From: Baffinella frigidus
Lineage: Eukaryota; Cryptophyceae; Cryptomonadales; Baffinellaceae
Assembly (NCBI GenBank): GCA_026770585.1
Contig: MU646304.1
Span: forward strand, 1,290,795-1,301,069
DNA length: 10,275 bases
Direction: 5' to 3'
Shown piece after piece: positions 1-6,701 of this stretch. The translations under genes were made by a program, and so were the position numbers. How positions within the stretch are numbered: position 1 is the stretch's first letter; each line of letters opens with the position of its first letter. Under the pieces are notes generated by a model that had not been told where the DNA came from, did no database searches, and saw nothing but the letters and a program-made list of their open reading frames with translations.

Positions 1-217
1 CTGAACCCTGAACCCTGAACCCTGAACCCTGAACCCTGAACCCTGAACCCTGAACCCTGAACCCTGAACCCTGAACCCGGAGACCTGAGCCCTGAGCCCT
101 GAGCCCTGAACCCTGAACCCTGAACCCTGCACCCTGAATCCCGAACCCTGAACCCTGAACCCTGAACCCTGAACCCTGAACCCTGAACCCTGAACCCTGA
201 ACCCTGAACCCTGAACC
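1..217 (+). repeat. Telomere-like CCCTGAA heptamer tract
   Basis: About thirty head-to-tail copies of CCCTGAA fill this stretch. The first 77 bases are almost perfect; a degenerate patch (CCCGGAG, CCTGAGC) follows, then more perfect copies. On the other strand the unit is TTCAGGG, one base from the plant-type telomere TTTAGGG. The C-rich strand reading 5'->3' into the window is the orientation expected at a left chromosome end. It could be a real terminal variant tract or an interstitial one; the window start does not tell which. Confidence 0.85.
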
Positions 218-271
218 AGGCCTCAACTATGCCACGCTCTCGCGCCTCGGTGGGAAGGGCCACTCGACTGG

Positions 272-310
272 TAACCCTAAAGCCTAAACCCCAAACCCCA
301 AACCCTGCAA
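272..310 (+). repeat. Short CCCTAAA/CCCCAAA telomere-like tract
   Basis: A 39-base degenerate run of CCCTAAA and CCCCAAA units sits 55 bases after the CCCTGAA tract. It ends in AACCCTGCAA and joins directly, with no spacer, to the 5'-truncated dispersed repeat that begins at 311. The intervening 218-271 is unique-looking sequence. Confidence 0.7.
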
Positions 311-381
311 AGGCCTTTCTGCAGGATACGTTCCGGTGTCCGCCTATGTTGGGAGTTAAAAGAACCTAAAGGACCTAAAGG
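311..381 (+). repeat. Dispersed repeat, subfamily B, 5'-truncated (3' end only)
   Basis: This copy begins at AGGCCTTTCTGCAGG and runs through TTCCGGTGTCCGCC and TATGTTGGGAG to the tail AACCTAAAGGACCTAAAGG. Only the last ~70 bases of the ~310-base subfamily B unit are present. The 5' break abuts a telomere-like tract. The following 382-596 is GC-rich, C-run-containing spacer in which I see no gene or repeat. Confidence 0.8.
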
Positions 382-596
382 ATCTCATCGAAATTTTGAC
401 GGGTGGCCGCGCTCGGGTTTCTCCCGGGTCTCTCCCCCGCTTCCCCCCCCCGCCGCCCCCTTCTCACCTCATTTCCGCCATTTCCCCTATGGGAGAAATC
501 AGTCAACAGACCGCCGGTAAATCAATTAAAATGGTCGGTTTTCTCACAAGTATCGTTGTAGATCTATGACTCGCACGAGGCTCGTACACATGTACC

Positions 597-729
597 AGCC
601 TCGTCTGCACTGGAGAGCTAAACGCGATCCGAAAGCAAAAATGCTTTCTCTGCAGCCCTTTCTACGGAAGGGCGTGTCGTTGGGCTATGTTGGGCGAAAT
701 TAAAACCTAAAGGACCTAAAGGACCTAAA
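597..729 (+). repeat. Dispersed repeat, subfamily A core with three tail units
   Basis: This is a core unit of subfamily A. It starts at AGCCTCGTCTGCACTGGAG, carries the hairpin GAAAGC-AAAAAT-GCTTTC, a second hairpin CCTTTC-TAC-GGAAGG and GCTATGTTGGG, and ends in three ACCTAAAGG-like units. The tail is followed immediately by the next, truncated copy. Open frames that cross it on either strand are short and shift between copies, so the repeat is not coding. Confidence 0.85.
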
Positions 730-814
730 CATGCTTTCTCTGCAGTCCTTTCTACGGAAGGGCGTGTCGTTGGCATATGTTGGGAGCATTTAAAACCTAA
801 AGCACCTAAAGGAC
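730..814 (+). repeat. Dispersed repeat, subfamily A, 5'-truncated copy joined to the previous tail
   Basis: This copy starts inside the unit at ATGCTTTCTCTGCAG, directly after the CCTAAAC tail of the preceding copy. It continues to GGCATATGTTGGGAG and the tail ACCTAAAGCACCTAAAGG. The 3' end is intact and the first ~45 bases of the core are missing, so the two copies form a tail-to-truncated-head concatemer. Confidence 0.85.
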
Positions 815-816
815 AA

Positions 817-1065
817 CCATGGGATACCATGAGCCTCATTAAGGCTGACTTGTGGTTCGGTGTGTGTTCAGTGAGCATGGGAGCGGTATCGCATACCTTC
901 ACCCACCCCAAGAGAGCCAACCCTTTATCCCCTCTTCACGAGCCTCTGCACTGGAGAGCGAAACGCGATCCGAAAGCAAAAATGCTTTCTCTACAGTCCT
1001 TTCTACGGAAGGGCGTGGCGTTGGGCTATGTTGGGCGAAATTAAAACCTAAAGGACCTAAAGGAG
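817..1065 (+). repeat. Dispersed repeat, subfamily A, long copy with upstream module
   Basis: About 250 bases. It begins with the 5' module ATGGGATACCATGAGCCTC and GCTGACTTG, passes CACCCCAAGAGAGCC and TATCCCCTCTTCACGAG, then the core (from 941) with both hairpins and the ACCTAAAGG tail, which runs into GGAGGAGGAGG. Overlapping short open frames here are chance frames. After it, 1066-1274 is spacer with no recognisable feature. Confidence 0.85.
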
Positions 1066-1274
1066 GAGGAGGACGCTAATGCGCACTGCTCCTGCGTGGA
1101 TCCCCCATTATGGGTAGTGGCAGTTTCTTGAACAGGAAAACTTTGGTGCAGTTCCCAGATCTTTTCCTAATCTCGCCTCAATTCTTGCACCGTGTAATTC
1201 ACTTTCAAATAAAGTCAACAAGTGTCAATAAGTGTGAATTACCATTTAAAGGACCATATTCTTATTTTTCTGGT

Positions 1275-1397
1275 CCGCCCTGTATCCCCTCTGGACGAGC
1301 CTCTGCACTGGAGAGAGAAACGCGATCCGAAAGCAAAAATGCTTTCTCTGCAGTCCTTTCTACGGAAGGGCGTGTCGTTGGCATATGTTGGGAGAAC
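1275..1397 (+). repeat. Dispersed repeat, subfamily A, copy that lost its tail
   Basis: The core is complete from the CCCTGTATCCCCTCTGGACG module to GGCATATGTTGGGAGAAC. The usual AAATTAAAACCTAAAGG tail is then replaced by ATTGGGGGAAGCCCCAAT, a small perfect hairpin at about 1398-1414. The ATTGGGGGAA string resembles the 5' module of subfamily B, so this may be a recombination junction. Confidence 0.75.
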
Positions 1398-1510
1398 ATT
1401 GGGGGAAGCCCCAATGCAGAGCGAGCAAGAAGCACTCCCTGCCGCGCCTCCCGTCTTCCCTCGGCGGAAACTCGAGGCGAGATAGGCAGGCGAGGACAAG
1501 GCAGGCGAAA

Positions 1511-1745
1511 GCCTCACAAAAGCTGACTTGGGTTCGGTGTGTGCGGCGAGAATGTATCTTCTTGGTCTAACTCAAAGCACCCCAAGAGAACCACCCTGTA
1601 TCCCCTCTTCACGAGCCTCTGCACTGGAGAGCGAAACGCAATCCGAAAGCAAAAATGCTTTCTCTGCAGATCCCTTCTACGGAACGGCGTGTCGTTGGCA
1701 TATGTTGGGAGAAATTAAAACCTAAAGGACCTAAAGAAAAAAAAA
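1511..1745 (+). repeat. Dispersed repeat, subfamily A, long copy ending in A9
   Basis: The upstream module (AGCTGACTTGGGTTCGGTG, then CACCCCAAGAGAACC) leads into a full core. The tail has two CCTAAAG units and then nine A residues (1737-1745), the only homopolymer A tail among the copies. Diagnostic variants CGCAATCC, CAGATCCC and GGAACGGCG are shared with the copy that follows. Confidence 0.85.
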
Positions 1746-1750
1746 GGTAA

Positions 1751-1892
1751 TGTATCCCCTCTTCACGAGCCTCTGCACTGGAGAGCGAAACGCAATCCGA
1801 AAGCAAACATGCTTTCTCTGCAGATCCCTTCTACGGAACGGCGTGTCGTTGGCATATGTTGGGCGAAATTAAAACCTAAAGGACCTAAAGGA
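1751..1892 (+). repeat. Dispersed repeat, subfamily A, tandem near-duplicate of the previous copy
   Basis: It begins at TGTATCCCCTCTTCACGAG and carries the same private variants as the copy just upstream (CGCAATCC, CAGATCCC, GGAACGGCG). A recent local duplication of about 150 bases explains this better than an independent insertion. The tail is ACCTAAAGGACCTAAAGGAG. Confidence 0.85.
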
Positions 1893-1907
1893 GGCACCAA
1901 AGAATAA

Positions 1908-2220
1908 TCCGTACATTGGGGGAAACCTCTACATGCGTTGGGTTTGACATCTGAGGTATTCGTGGTTGGAGCTCCTATGAGCTGAACGATGGGATACCAT
2001 TATGGGCCTTCAGCCGACTTGCTTTTTCCTGAGTGTGTGTGCGAGGCCTGTGCCTCTTTGGCCTAACTCAAACGCCCGATGAGGATACCCTTTAGCCGGT
2101 TCTGCCGCGATCCTCTGTACAGGGGGGCCTGATGTGATCCGAAAGGAAGCATGGCCTTTCTACAGAACCAGTTCCGGTGTCCGCCTATGTTGGGAGCTCG
2201 AAGAACCTAAAGGACCTTTA
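1908..2220 (+). repeat. Dispersed repeat, subfamily B, near full length
   Basis: About 313 bases. In order it contains TCCGTACATTGGGGGAAACC, TTGACATCTGAGGTATTCG, the module ATGGGATACCATTATGGGCC with CAGCCGACTTGC, GAGGATACCCTTTAGCC, TCTGCCGCGATCC, ACAGGGGGGCCTGATGTGATC, the hairpin GAAAGG-AAGCATGG-CCTTTC, TTCCGGTGTCCGCC, TATGTTGGGAG and a decayed tail. It aligns over its length with 5291-5609. The GATACCAT...GACTT module is recognisably related to the one in subfamily A. Confidence 0.85.
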
Positions 2221-2231
2221 GAAAGAGTGGA

Positions 2232-2469
2232 GTGGGTGATACCATGAGCCTCATAAAGGCTGACTTGGGTTCGGCGTGTGGGCGAGCGCGGTCCTCTGGA
2301 TCAACTCAAACACCCCAAGAGAGCCACCCTGTATCCCCTCTTCACGAGCCTCTGCACTGGAGAGCGAAACGCAATCCGAAAGCAAAAATGCTTTCTCTGC
2401 AGGTCCCTTCTACGGAAGGGCGTGTCGTTGGCATATGTTGGGAGAAATTAAAACCTAAAGGACCTAAAG
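2232..2469 (+). repeat. Dispersed repeat, subfamily A, long copy
   Basis: Full upstream module (GATACCATGAGCCTC, GCTGACTTGGGTTCGGCG, CACCCCAAGAGAGCC) and a full core with both hairpins, ending ACCTAAAGGACCTAAAG at 2469. Its open frames are read in different registers from those crossing other copies, which argues against coding. Confidence 0.85.
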
Positions 2470-2495
2470 TTAACGCCTGTCTTAGTGATTTTATG

Positions 2496-2548
2496 TTGTT
2501 GTTTCTGACGCTTGGATTGCCCTGAATTTCGCAGACTTCCGTACGTTA
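2496..2548 (+). repeat. Fragment of the subfamily B 5' region
   Basis: CGCTTGGATTGCCCTGAATT and GACTTCCGTAC match, with a few changes, the stretch at about 5205-5241 that precedes the full-length B copy. Only the 5' end is present. The remainder up to 2628 is unassigned spacer. Confidence 0.5.
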
Positions 2549-2628
2549 ATCCCAACAATACCACATTCATCTCCTTTCATCTTTGGTGGCCATCTTTGGT
2601 CTCCAACTGATTTCACCTCCACCCCCCC

Positions 2629-3321
2629 CTGAACCCTGAACACTGAACCCTCAGCCCTCAACCCTTGACCCGAGACCCAAGACCCTGAACCCTAAACCTT
2701 AAATCCTAAACCCTAAGCCCCAAATCTGCACCCTACACCCTAAACCCTAAACCCAAAACCCCAAACCCAAAACCCAAAACCCAAACCCAAAACCCTAAAC
2801 CTTAACCCCTAAACCTTACACCCTGAACCCTAAACCCTAAACCCGCAACCCTCAACCCTCAACCCTCAACCCTAAACCCTAAACCCTAAACCCCAAACCC
2901 TAAACCCTAAATTCTAAACCCCACACCCTGACCCCTAAACCCTAAACCCCAAATCCCAGCGCTAAACGCTAAACCCTAAACCCTGAACCCTGAACTTTAA
3001 ACCCTAAACCCTAAACCCTAAGCCCTGAACCCCTCAGCCCATACCCAAACCCCAAGTCCCAAACCCTTAGAACCTAAACCCCCAAACCCAAACCCCAAAC
3101 CCCAAACCCTAAACCCTAAACTCTAAACCCTAAATTCTAAACCCCAAACCCTTAACCCTAATTCCTAAACCCTTAACCCTAAACCCTAAACCCTAGACCC
3201 TAAACCCTAAACCCTGAACCCTAAACCCTAAACCCCAAACCCTGAATCCTAAACCCGAAACTTTAACCCCCAAAACCCAAACCCTAAACCCTGAACCCTT
3301 ACCCTAATTCTCAAACCCTCA
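2629..3321 (+). repeat. Degenerate interstitial CCCTAAA telomeric tract (0.7 kb)
   Basis: Nearly 700 bases of heptamer-like units, mostly CCCTAAA, with many CCCCAAA, CCCTGAA, CCCTCAA and ACCCAAA variants and local slips. Its orientation is the same as the tract at the left end. The heavy degeneration suggests an old interstitial tract rather than a functional chromosome end. Confidence 0.9.
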
Positions 3322-3352
3322 GGTCGTTCGAGCCTTTTCCCCCCTAAAAAAA

Positions 3353-3481
3353 GAGAGTCAAAGACAGCTGGCGAGAGAGTCAAAGACAGAGTGGTGAAGA
3401 GAGTCAAAGACAGAGTGCGTGTGTCCTCTCTCTCTAGATCCTGCTCAAACATACCCTCTCTCTAGGTCCTACTCAGACAAA
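3353..3481 (+). repeat. Two small tandem repeats
   Basis: The 15-mer GAGAGTCAAAGACAG occurs three times (3353-3367, 3375-3389, 3399-3413), spaced 22-24 bases apart. It is followed by two ~29-base units (3425-3453 and 3454-3481) of the form CCTCTCTCTAG-TCCT-CTCA-ACA. No coding potential is apparent. Confidence 0.75.
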
Positions 3482-3498
3482 CCCTCCGTGGGAGGGAA

Positions 3499-3620
3499 TA
3501 CAGGGGTACCTCGCTCATAAGAAACCGCCCCCCCCTAGGACCCTACAGTATGCCTATGCCTAGGGCCCTACGGTGGTCCTAGGGGGGGGGGACGTTTCTT
3601 ATGAGCGAGGTACCCCTGTA
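3499..3620. mobile_element. TA-flanked fold-back element (MITE-like), CAGGGG type, copy 1
   Basis: A 122-base element is bounded by TA on both sides. Its inverted ends begin CAGGGGTACCTCGCTCATAA and are perfect for over 20 bases, then continue with minor differences as AGAAACC-CCCCCC-CTAGGACC towards a loop around CAGTATGCCTATGCC. Short size, long terminal inverted repeats, a TA duplication and no protein suit a non-autonomous Tc1/mariner-like MITE; the superfamily is inferred from the TA only. The diverged copies at 6702 and 7073 support the boundaries. Confidence 0.85.
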
Positions 3621-3648
3621 CACGGCGGCCGCGCCTGGCCTGGGGTCC

Positions 3649-3807
3649 AGAGAGAGAGAGAGAGAGAGAGAGAGCGATCGAGAGAGAGAGCGAGAGAGAG
3701 AGAGAGAGAAAGCGCGCGAGAGAGAGAAAGAGAGAAAGAGAGAGCGAGAGAGAAAGAACGAGAGAGATAGAGAGAGAGAGAGCGAGAGCGAGAGAGAGCG
3801 AGAGAGA
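3649..3807 (+). repeat. AG/GAGC-rich microsatellite
   Basis: About 160 bases of (AG)n interrupted by CG and AA (CGAGAG, AAAGAGAG). Long open frames on both strands (Arg-Glu repeats on one, Ser-Leu on the other) are a direct result of the dinucleotide repeat and are not genes. It starts 28 bases after the fold-back element. Confidence 0.95.
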
Positions 3808-3891
3808 AATACTACCGACACGGCCGCCACGTATGCACCCCCTCCGATGTCGTTTCTGAGTGAAAGTTGACAGGGCCACTTTCAGATCCGG

Positions 3892-3996
3892 CACGAGCCT
3901 CTGCACTGGAGAGCTAAACGCGACGGCCTTTCTGCAGGGTACGTTCCGGTGTCCGCCTATGTTGGGAGTTAAAAGAACCTAAAGGACCTAAAGGAG
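3892..3996 (+). repeat. Dispersed repeat, A/B hybrid copy
   Basis: The first ~32 bases (CACGAGCCTCTGCACTGGAG and GCTAAACGCGA) are subfamily A. At about 3924 the copy switches to subfamily B sequence (CGGCCTTTCTGCAGGGTACG, TTCCGGTGTCCGCC) and ends with the AACCTAAAGGACCTAAAGG tail. The GAAAGC half of the hairpin is lost at the switch point. Confidence 0.8.
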
Positions 3997-4024
3997 GCGG
4001 GCCAAGGACATAAAGGGCCTGTCT

Positions 4025-4160
4025 TAACGATGGGATACCATGTGGGCCTTCAGCCGACTTGCTTTATCCTGAGTGTATGTGAGAGAGCTCGTTCCTCTTT
4101 GGGACCTTCACACGCCCAAAGAGGATACCCTTTAGCATGTTTCTGCCGCGATCCTTCTGT
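4025..4160 (+). repeat. Dispersed repeat, subfamily B, middle part only
   Basis: It matches the B module from CGATGGGATACCAT through GGGCCTTCAGCCGACTTGC, GAGTGTATGTGAGAGAGC and GAGGATACCCTTTAGCATG to TCTGCCGCGATCCTTCTGT, then stops. The hairpin and tail are missing, so this is one of the few copies truncated at the 3' side. 4161-4305 is spacer. Confidence 0.8.
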
Positions 4161-4305
4161 CAAGCAGCTTTTGGCACTCACGCCATAAGTTGACGGGTTC
4201 GACCTATCAATTTGGGGATATCTCTCTTACACCCTTCGCGTGCCTCTCGCAAGGGGGGTGTCAAGGCACCCTGTAGGTTATGAGGTGCTCGTTTGCTCTA
4301 AGGCA

Positions 4306-4470
4306 CTTTTCGGAGGCCACACCCAAGCCCCCAGCGAGGCCGAATCCCCCTTCATGATGACGGAATTTCGGAGGCTGAAGCCCCCAGCGAGGCCGAATCC
4401 CCTTTGATGACGGTATTTCGGAGGACGAAGCCCCCAGGAAGCCGAATCTCCCTGATGGCGGAAGCCCCTC
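4306..4470 (+). repeat. Three-copy ~50-base tandem repeat
   Basis: Units start with AAGCCCCCAGCGAGGCCGAA at 4325 and 4378, and with the variant AAGCCCCCAGGAAGCCGAA at 4428. Each continues as TCCCC-TGATGACGG-ATTTCGGAGG. Unit lengths of 53 and 50 bases shift the reading frame between copies, so the open frame on the minus strand that spans it is not supported as a gene. A partial unit (TTTTCGGAGG) precedes the first. Confidence 0.8.
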
Positions 4471-4586
4471 CTCCTCCCCCTCACAACGGAGCGCGAGACG
4501 AGAGAAAGCGGGACGAGGGATTCGACGCGCCCGCGACGCGGATCGCGCGACGGGGTGGACATGGTTGGTTGCCGATGCTTCCTCAT

Positions 4587-4647
4587 CAGGATAAGTTCCG
4601 GTGTCCGCCTATGTTGGGAGCTCGAAGAACCTTAAGGACCTGAAGGG
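4587..4647 (+). repeat. Dispersed repeat, subfamily B, 5'-truncated
   Basis: Only the last ~60 bases are present: AGGATAAGTTCCGGTGTCCG, CCTATGTTGGGAGCTCGAAG and a decayed tail AACCTTAAGGACCTGAAGG. 4648-4821 is unassigned spacer. Confidence 0.8.
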
Positions 4648-4821
4648 CCTGGACTCGGCGAAGCATACCTGTGCTTCAGTGGATGCACGTTGCCTGGTCT
4701 TGCCGTATTTGACCAAGCCGGCTCACCAACCCCCAGCGCCCGTGCTACGAGCAAGTCCAGCATAGCACCTCTGCAGAGAGTTTGTTTTCTCGTGTTCTTT
4801 CCAACTGTGGGGCTGCTTGGG

Positions 4822-4940
4822 GGCCGCGATCCTTCTGCACAGGGGGGCCTGATGTGATCTGAAAGGAAGCATGGCCTTTTTGCAGGATAAGTTCCGGTGT
4901 CCGCCTATGTTGGGAGATCGAAGAACCTTAAGGACCTAAA
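4822..4940 (+). repeat. Dispersed repeat, subfamily B, 5'-truncated
   Basis: It begins at GCCGCGATCCTTCTGCAC, includes the hairpin GAAAGG-AAGCATGG-CCTTTT (one pair changed to G:T), and ends with AACCTTAAGGACCTAAAAAA. The first two thirds of the B unit are absent. Confidence 0.85.
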
Positions 4941-5037
4941 AAACACATCACGATGTTGCGTGATCTGATTTTGCGGGACCTCTCGGATATCGTTCTTTCG
5001 CCCCCCATATTTTAGTCGTAAAACTCCCGAAATTGAA

Positions 5038-5148
5038 GATAGTTTCGCCTACGGCATTGCCTTGGACCTTCTACCGTAGGAAAGGAGGTCCTAGAAGCCC
5101 TACGGCCTACAGTAGCTAGGCCCTACCCAATTCCGTAGGGAAACTATC
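5038..5148. mobile_element. CCTACGG-rich fold-back element, copy 1
   Basis: Inverted ends GATAGTTTCGCCTACGGCAT and the complement of CAATTCCGTAGGGAAACTATC pair over about 21 bases with three mismatches or so. The 70-base interior repeats CTACCGTAGG, CCTACGGCC and AGGTCCTAGAAG motifs. No protein is encoded and no clear target duplication is seen. The recurring CCTACGG/CCGTAGG word links it to the elements near 9.5 and 9.7 kb. Confidence 0.6.
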
Positions 5149-5290
5149 CAAACTACCCAACTACCGTGAAGATCTGGGAGACAAACAGGTTATTCTACTT
5201 GTTTTCGCTTGGAGTGCCCTTGATTTTACTGACTTCCGTACATTGGAGGAAACCTCTACACATCCACCTTTCTCTTTCCCTCAACTTTGC

Positions 5291-5609
5291 TGACTTCCGT
5301 ACATTGGGGGAAACCTCTACATTTGCTTGGTTTGACATCTGAGGTATCCGTGGTTGGAGCTTCTGTGAGCCTAACGATGGGATACCATATGGGCCTTCAG
5401 CCGACTTGCTTTGTCCTGAGTGTGTGTGAGAGAGCACGTTCCTCTTTGGGACCTTGACACGCCCGATGAGGATACCCTTTAGCATGTTTCTGCCGCGACC
5501 CTTCTGCACCGGGGGGCCTGATGTGATCCGAAAGAAAGCATGGCCTTTCTGCAGGATACGTTCCGGTGTCCGCTTATGGTGGGAGTTTAAAGAACCTAAA
5601 GCACCTAAA
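5291..5609 (+). repeat. Dispersed repeat, subfamily B, near full length
   Basis: It aligns end to end with 1908-2220: TGACTTCCGTACATTGGGGG, TTGACATCTGAGGTATCCG, ATGGGATACCATATGGGCC, GAGGATACCCTTTAGCATG, GGGGGGCCTGATGTGATCC, a hairpin with one mismatch (GAAAGA/CCTTTC), TATGGTGGGAG and the tail ACCTAAAGCACCTAAAC. A duplicated piece of its 5' region (GACTTCCGTACATTGGAGG) also lies at about 5229-5247, with related sequence from about 5196. Confidence 0.85.
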
Positions 5610-5610
5610 C

Positions 5611-5681
5611 GATCCGAAAGGAAGCATGGCCTTTCATGTGACATGTTGGGAGCTCGAAGAGCCTAAAGGACCTACAGGACC
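5611..5681 (+). repeat. Dispersed repeat, subfamily B, truncated and internally deleted
   Basis: It joins the preceding tail without spacer and begins at ATCCGAAAGGAAGCATGGCC. It skips the GCAGGATACGTTCCGG portion (CTTTCATGTGACATGTTGGG) and ends AGCCTAAAGGACCTACAGG. This is a second case of a truncated copy welded onto the tail of a previous one. Confidence 0.8.
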
Positions 5682-5777
5682 AGGAGCTCATCTGTAGATT
5701 TTTCCCATCTCCTCAGGTGTGAGGTGGGCGTGTCCTTCAATGTGAGTGTTTACAATACAAAGCACCAAAGCACTAAA

Positions 5778-5829
5778 GTTCCAGCGTCCGCCTATGTTGG
5801 GGGCTCGAAGGACCTAAAGGACCTAAAGA
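5778..5829 (+). repeat. Dispersed repeat, subfamily B, shortest 3' fragment
   Basis: GTTCCAGCGTCCGCCTATG, TTGGGGGCTCGAAGG and ACCTAAAGGACCTAAAG. This is the last copy of the family; none is seen to its right in either orientation. Confidence 0.75.
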
Positions 5830-6030
5830 ACGCTCCCTGCTCTATGTGCACCGCTCAGCGCAGCCACTGCCCTTTCTGCCGTTTCTACGGGGTTCCCGAG
5901 CGCGGCAACCTGGGCCACTTCCATGGCGACCCTCGCGCCCCTCGAGCCTCTTCCTGCTCCCCGCCCCTCTCCCACCCCCTCGCCCACCCCCCTTCCGCCC
6001 TTTCCCTCTCCCACTTCTTCTCCCCACCCA

Positions 6031-6128
6031 GGCGGGCGCGGCTGGGACGGACGCGCCGAAGAAAGACTGTGCCTCCGCCGATGGCTCCTACGTCGCTCGA
6101 CGCTTCGGCTCCGCCCTGGGAGGGGTCT
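6031..6128 (+). CDS. Possible coding exon fragment, hypothetical
   Basis: A long pyrimidine tract (about 5955-6029, CCCTTTCCCTCTCCCACTTC and more) ends in CACCCAG at 6030, a good-looking eukaryotic splice acceptor. Immediately after it, phase 0 is open and reads AGAAGTDAPKKDCASADGSY with a balanced composition, unlike the repeat-derived frames around it. The frame then enters the inverted-repeat element that begins at 6129, so any exon is cut or ends there. I recognise no family, no donor site is obvious, and upstream exons are not identified (820 bases upstream is mostly repeat). It could equally be a chance open frame in GC-rich DNA, for example with the alternative frames also open across 5846-6298. 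Confidence 0.2.
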
Positions 6129-6247
6129 CTCTGGGGATATTACCCCATAGGATGACCAGAGTGACTTTACACAGGTCACGTCCAGACTCCCCCTCACGAG
6201 GCTGTCAGGGTGAGTGGATGGTCCTACGTGGGGTATTATCCCCAGAG
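6129..6247. mobile_element. CTCTGGGG fold-back element, copy 1
   Basis: A 119-base element with inverted ends. CTCTGGGGATATTACCCCA at the left pairs with the complement of TGGGGTATTATCCCCAGAG at the right, extending into TAGGA-GACC. It has about 60 bases of interior and no coding capacity. TCT flanks both sides and may be a 3-base target duplication. The shorter relative at 7313 supports the family. Confidence 0.7.
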
Positions 6248-6701
6248 TCTCCGTGCCTTATTCCGGTGTGGGTTGGGGAATGGATCTGTTCCGCCTGAGA
6301 CGGGCCTTGCCCAGGCGTCCTAGTGGGCGAGACGTGCCAGTGAACGTTCCACCCTTCGGGATGGCTACGGGCGTTAGAGCCCTTGTGTCTCGGCTTGCCT
6401 CTCTCGCTGGCGTGACGCGGTCGTGTATATCAACTTATTCCACCTAAATTTCCCCCCTTCCTTCCACCGTCTTCGTTGGAGGCATCAGAGTCAAGCACAG
6501 AAGGGCATGGGCTGGGAGATGAGGCCTTGGTGATAGGACTCTTCCTGCTCCTGGTCGCCCCCTTCCTGGCCTGGGCCAGGAGCGTGCATTCCCCAGCCTC
6601 TTCCTGCTCTTACACCACCATGCTGGGGGCAGTCATCTGTGTGCGGCCTGGGATCCTCACATCATCTAGAGCTTAGTGCTAGTGCTAAAGACAGCTTGAC
6701 C
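6248..6701. other. Unassigned stretch
   Basis: About 450 bases without a supported gene. A 60-residue open frame at 6476-6676 contains a hydrophobic run (LVIGLFLLLVAPFLAW) but starts without ATG and resembles nothing I know. The word CTTCCTGCTC recurs at about 6541 and 6600 (and near 5950), and CTCCTGG/CCAGGAG forms a weak inverted pair. Confidence 0.4.

Noticed and set aside
1-3321. CRISPR array
   Set aside because: The short direct repeats are contiguous telomere-like heptamers or dispersed elements; there are no regular unique spacers.
3568-3906. Open frames of 65-112 codons on both strands
   Set aside because: They are Arg/Glu or Ser/Leu translations of the AG microsatellite and the adjoining MITE; no codon signal or domain.
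4190-4215. tRNA B-box-like GGGTTCGACC
   Set aside because: No acceptor or anticodon stem can be built around it.
4278-4586. 102-codon minus-strand frame with repeated GDSAS and FGLAGG-like words
   Set aside because: The repetition follows from the 50- and 53-base tandem repeat, whose unit lengths shift the frame between copies.
5724-6298. Overlapping frames of 143 and 150 codons on + and 124 codons on -, including a CPFC...HFH patch near 5865-5930
   Set aside because: Three frames are open because the DNA is GC-rich. They cross a repeat copy, a pyrimidine tract and a fold-back element. The Cys/His patch alone does not match a zinc-finger spacing I know.
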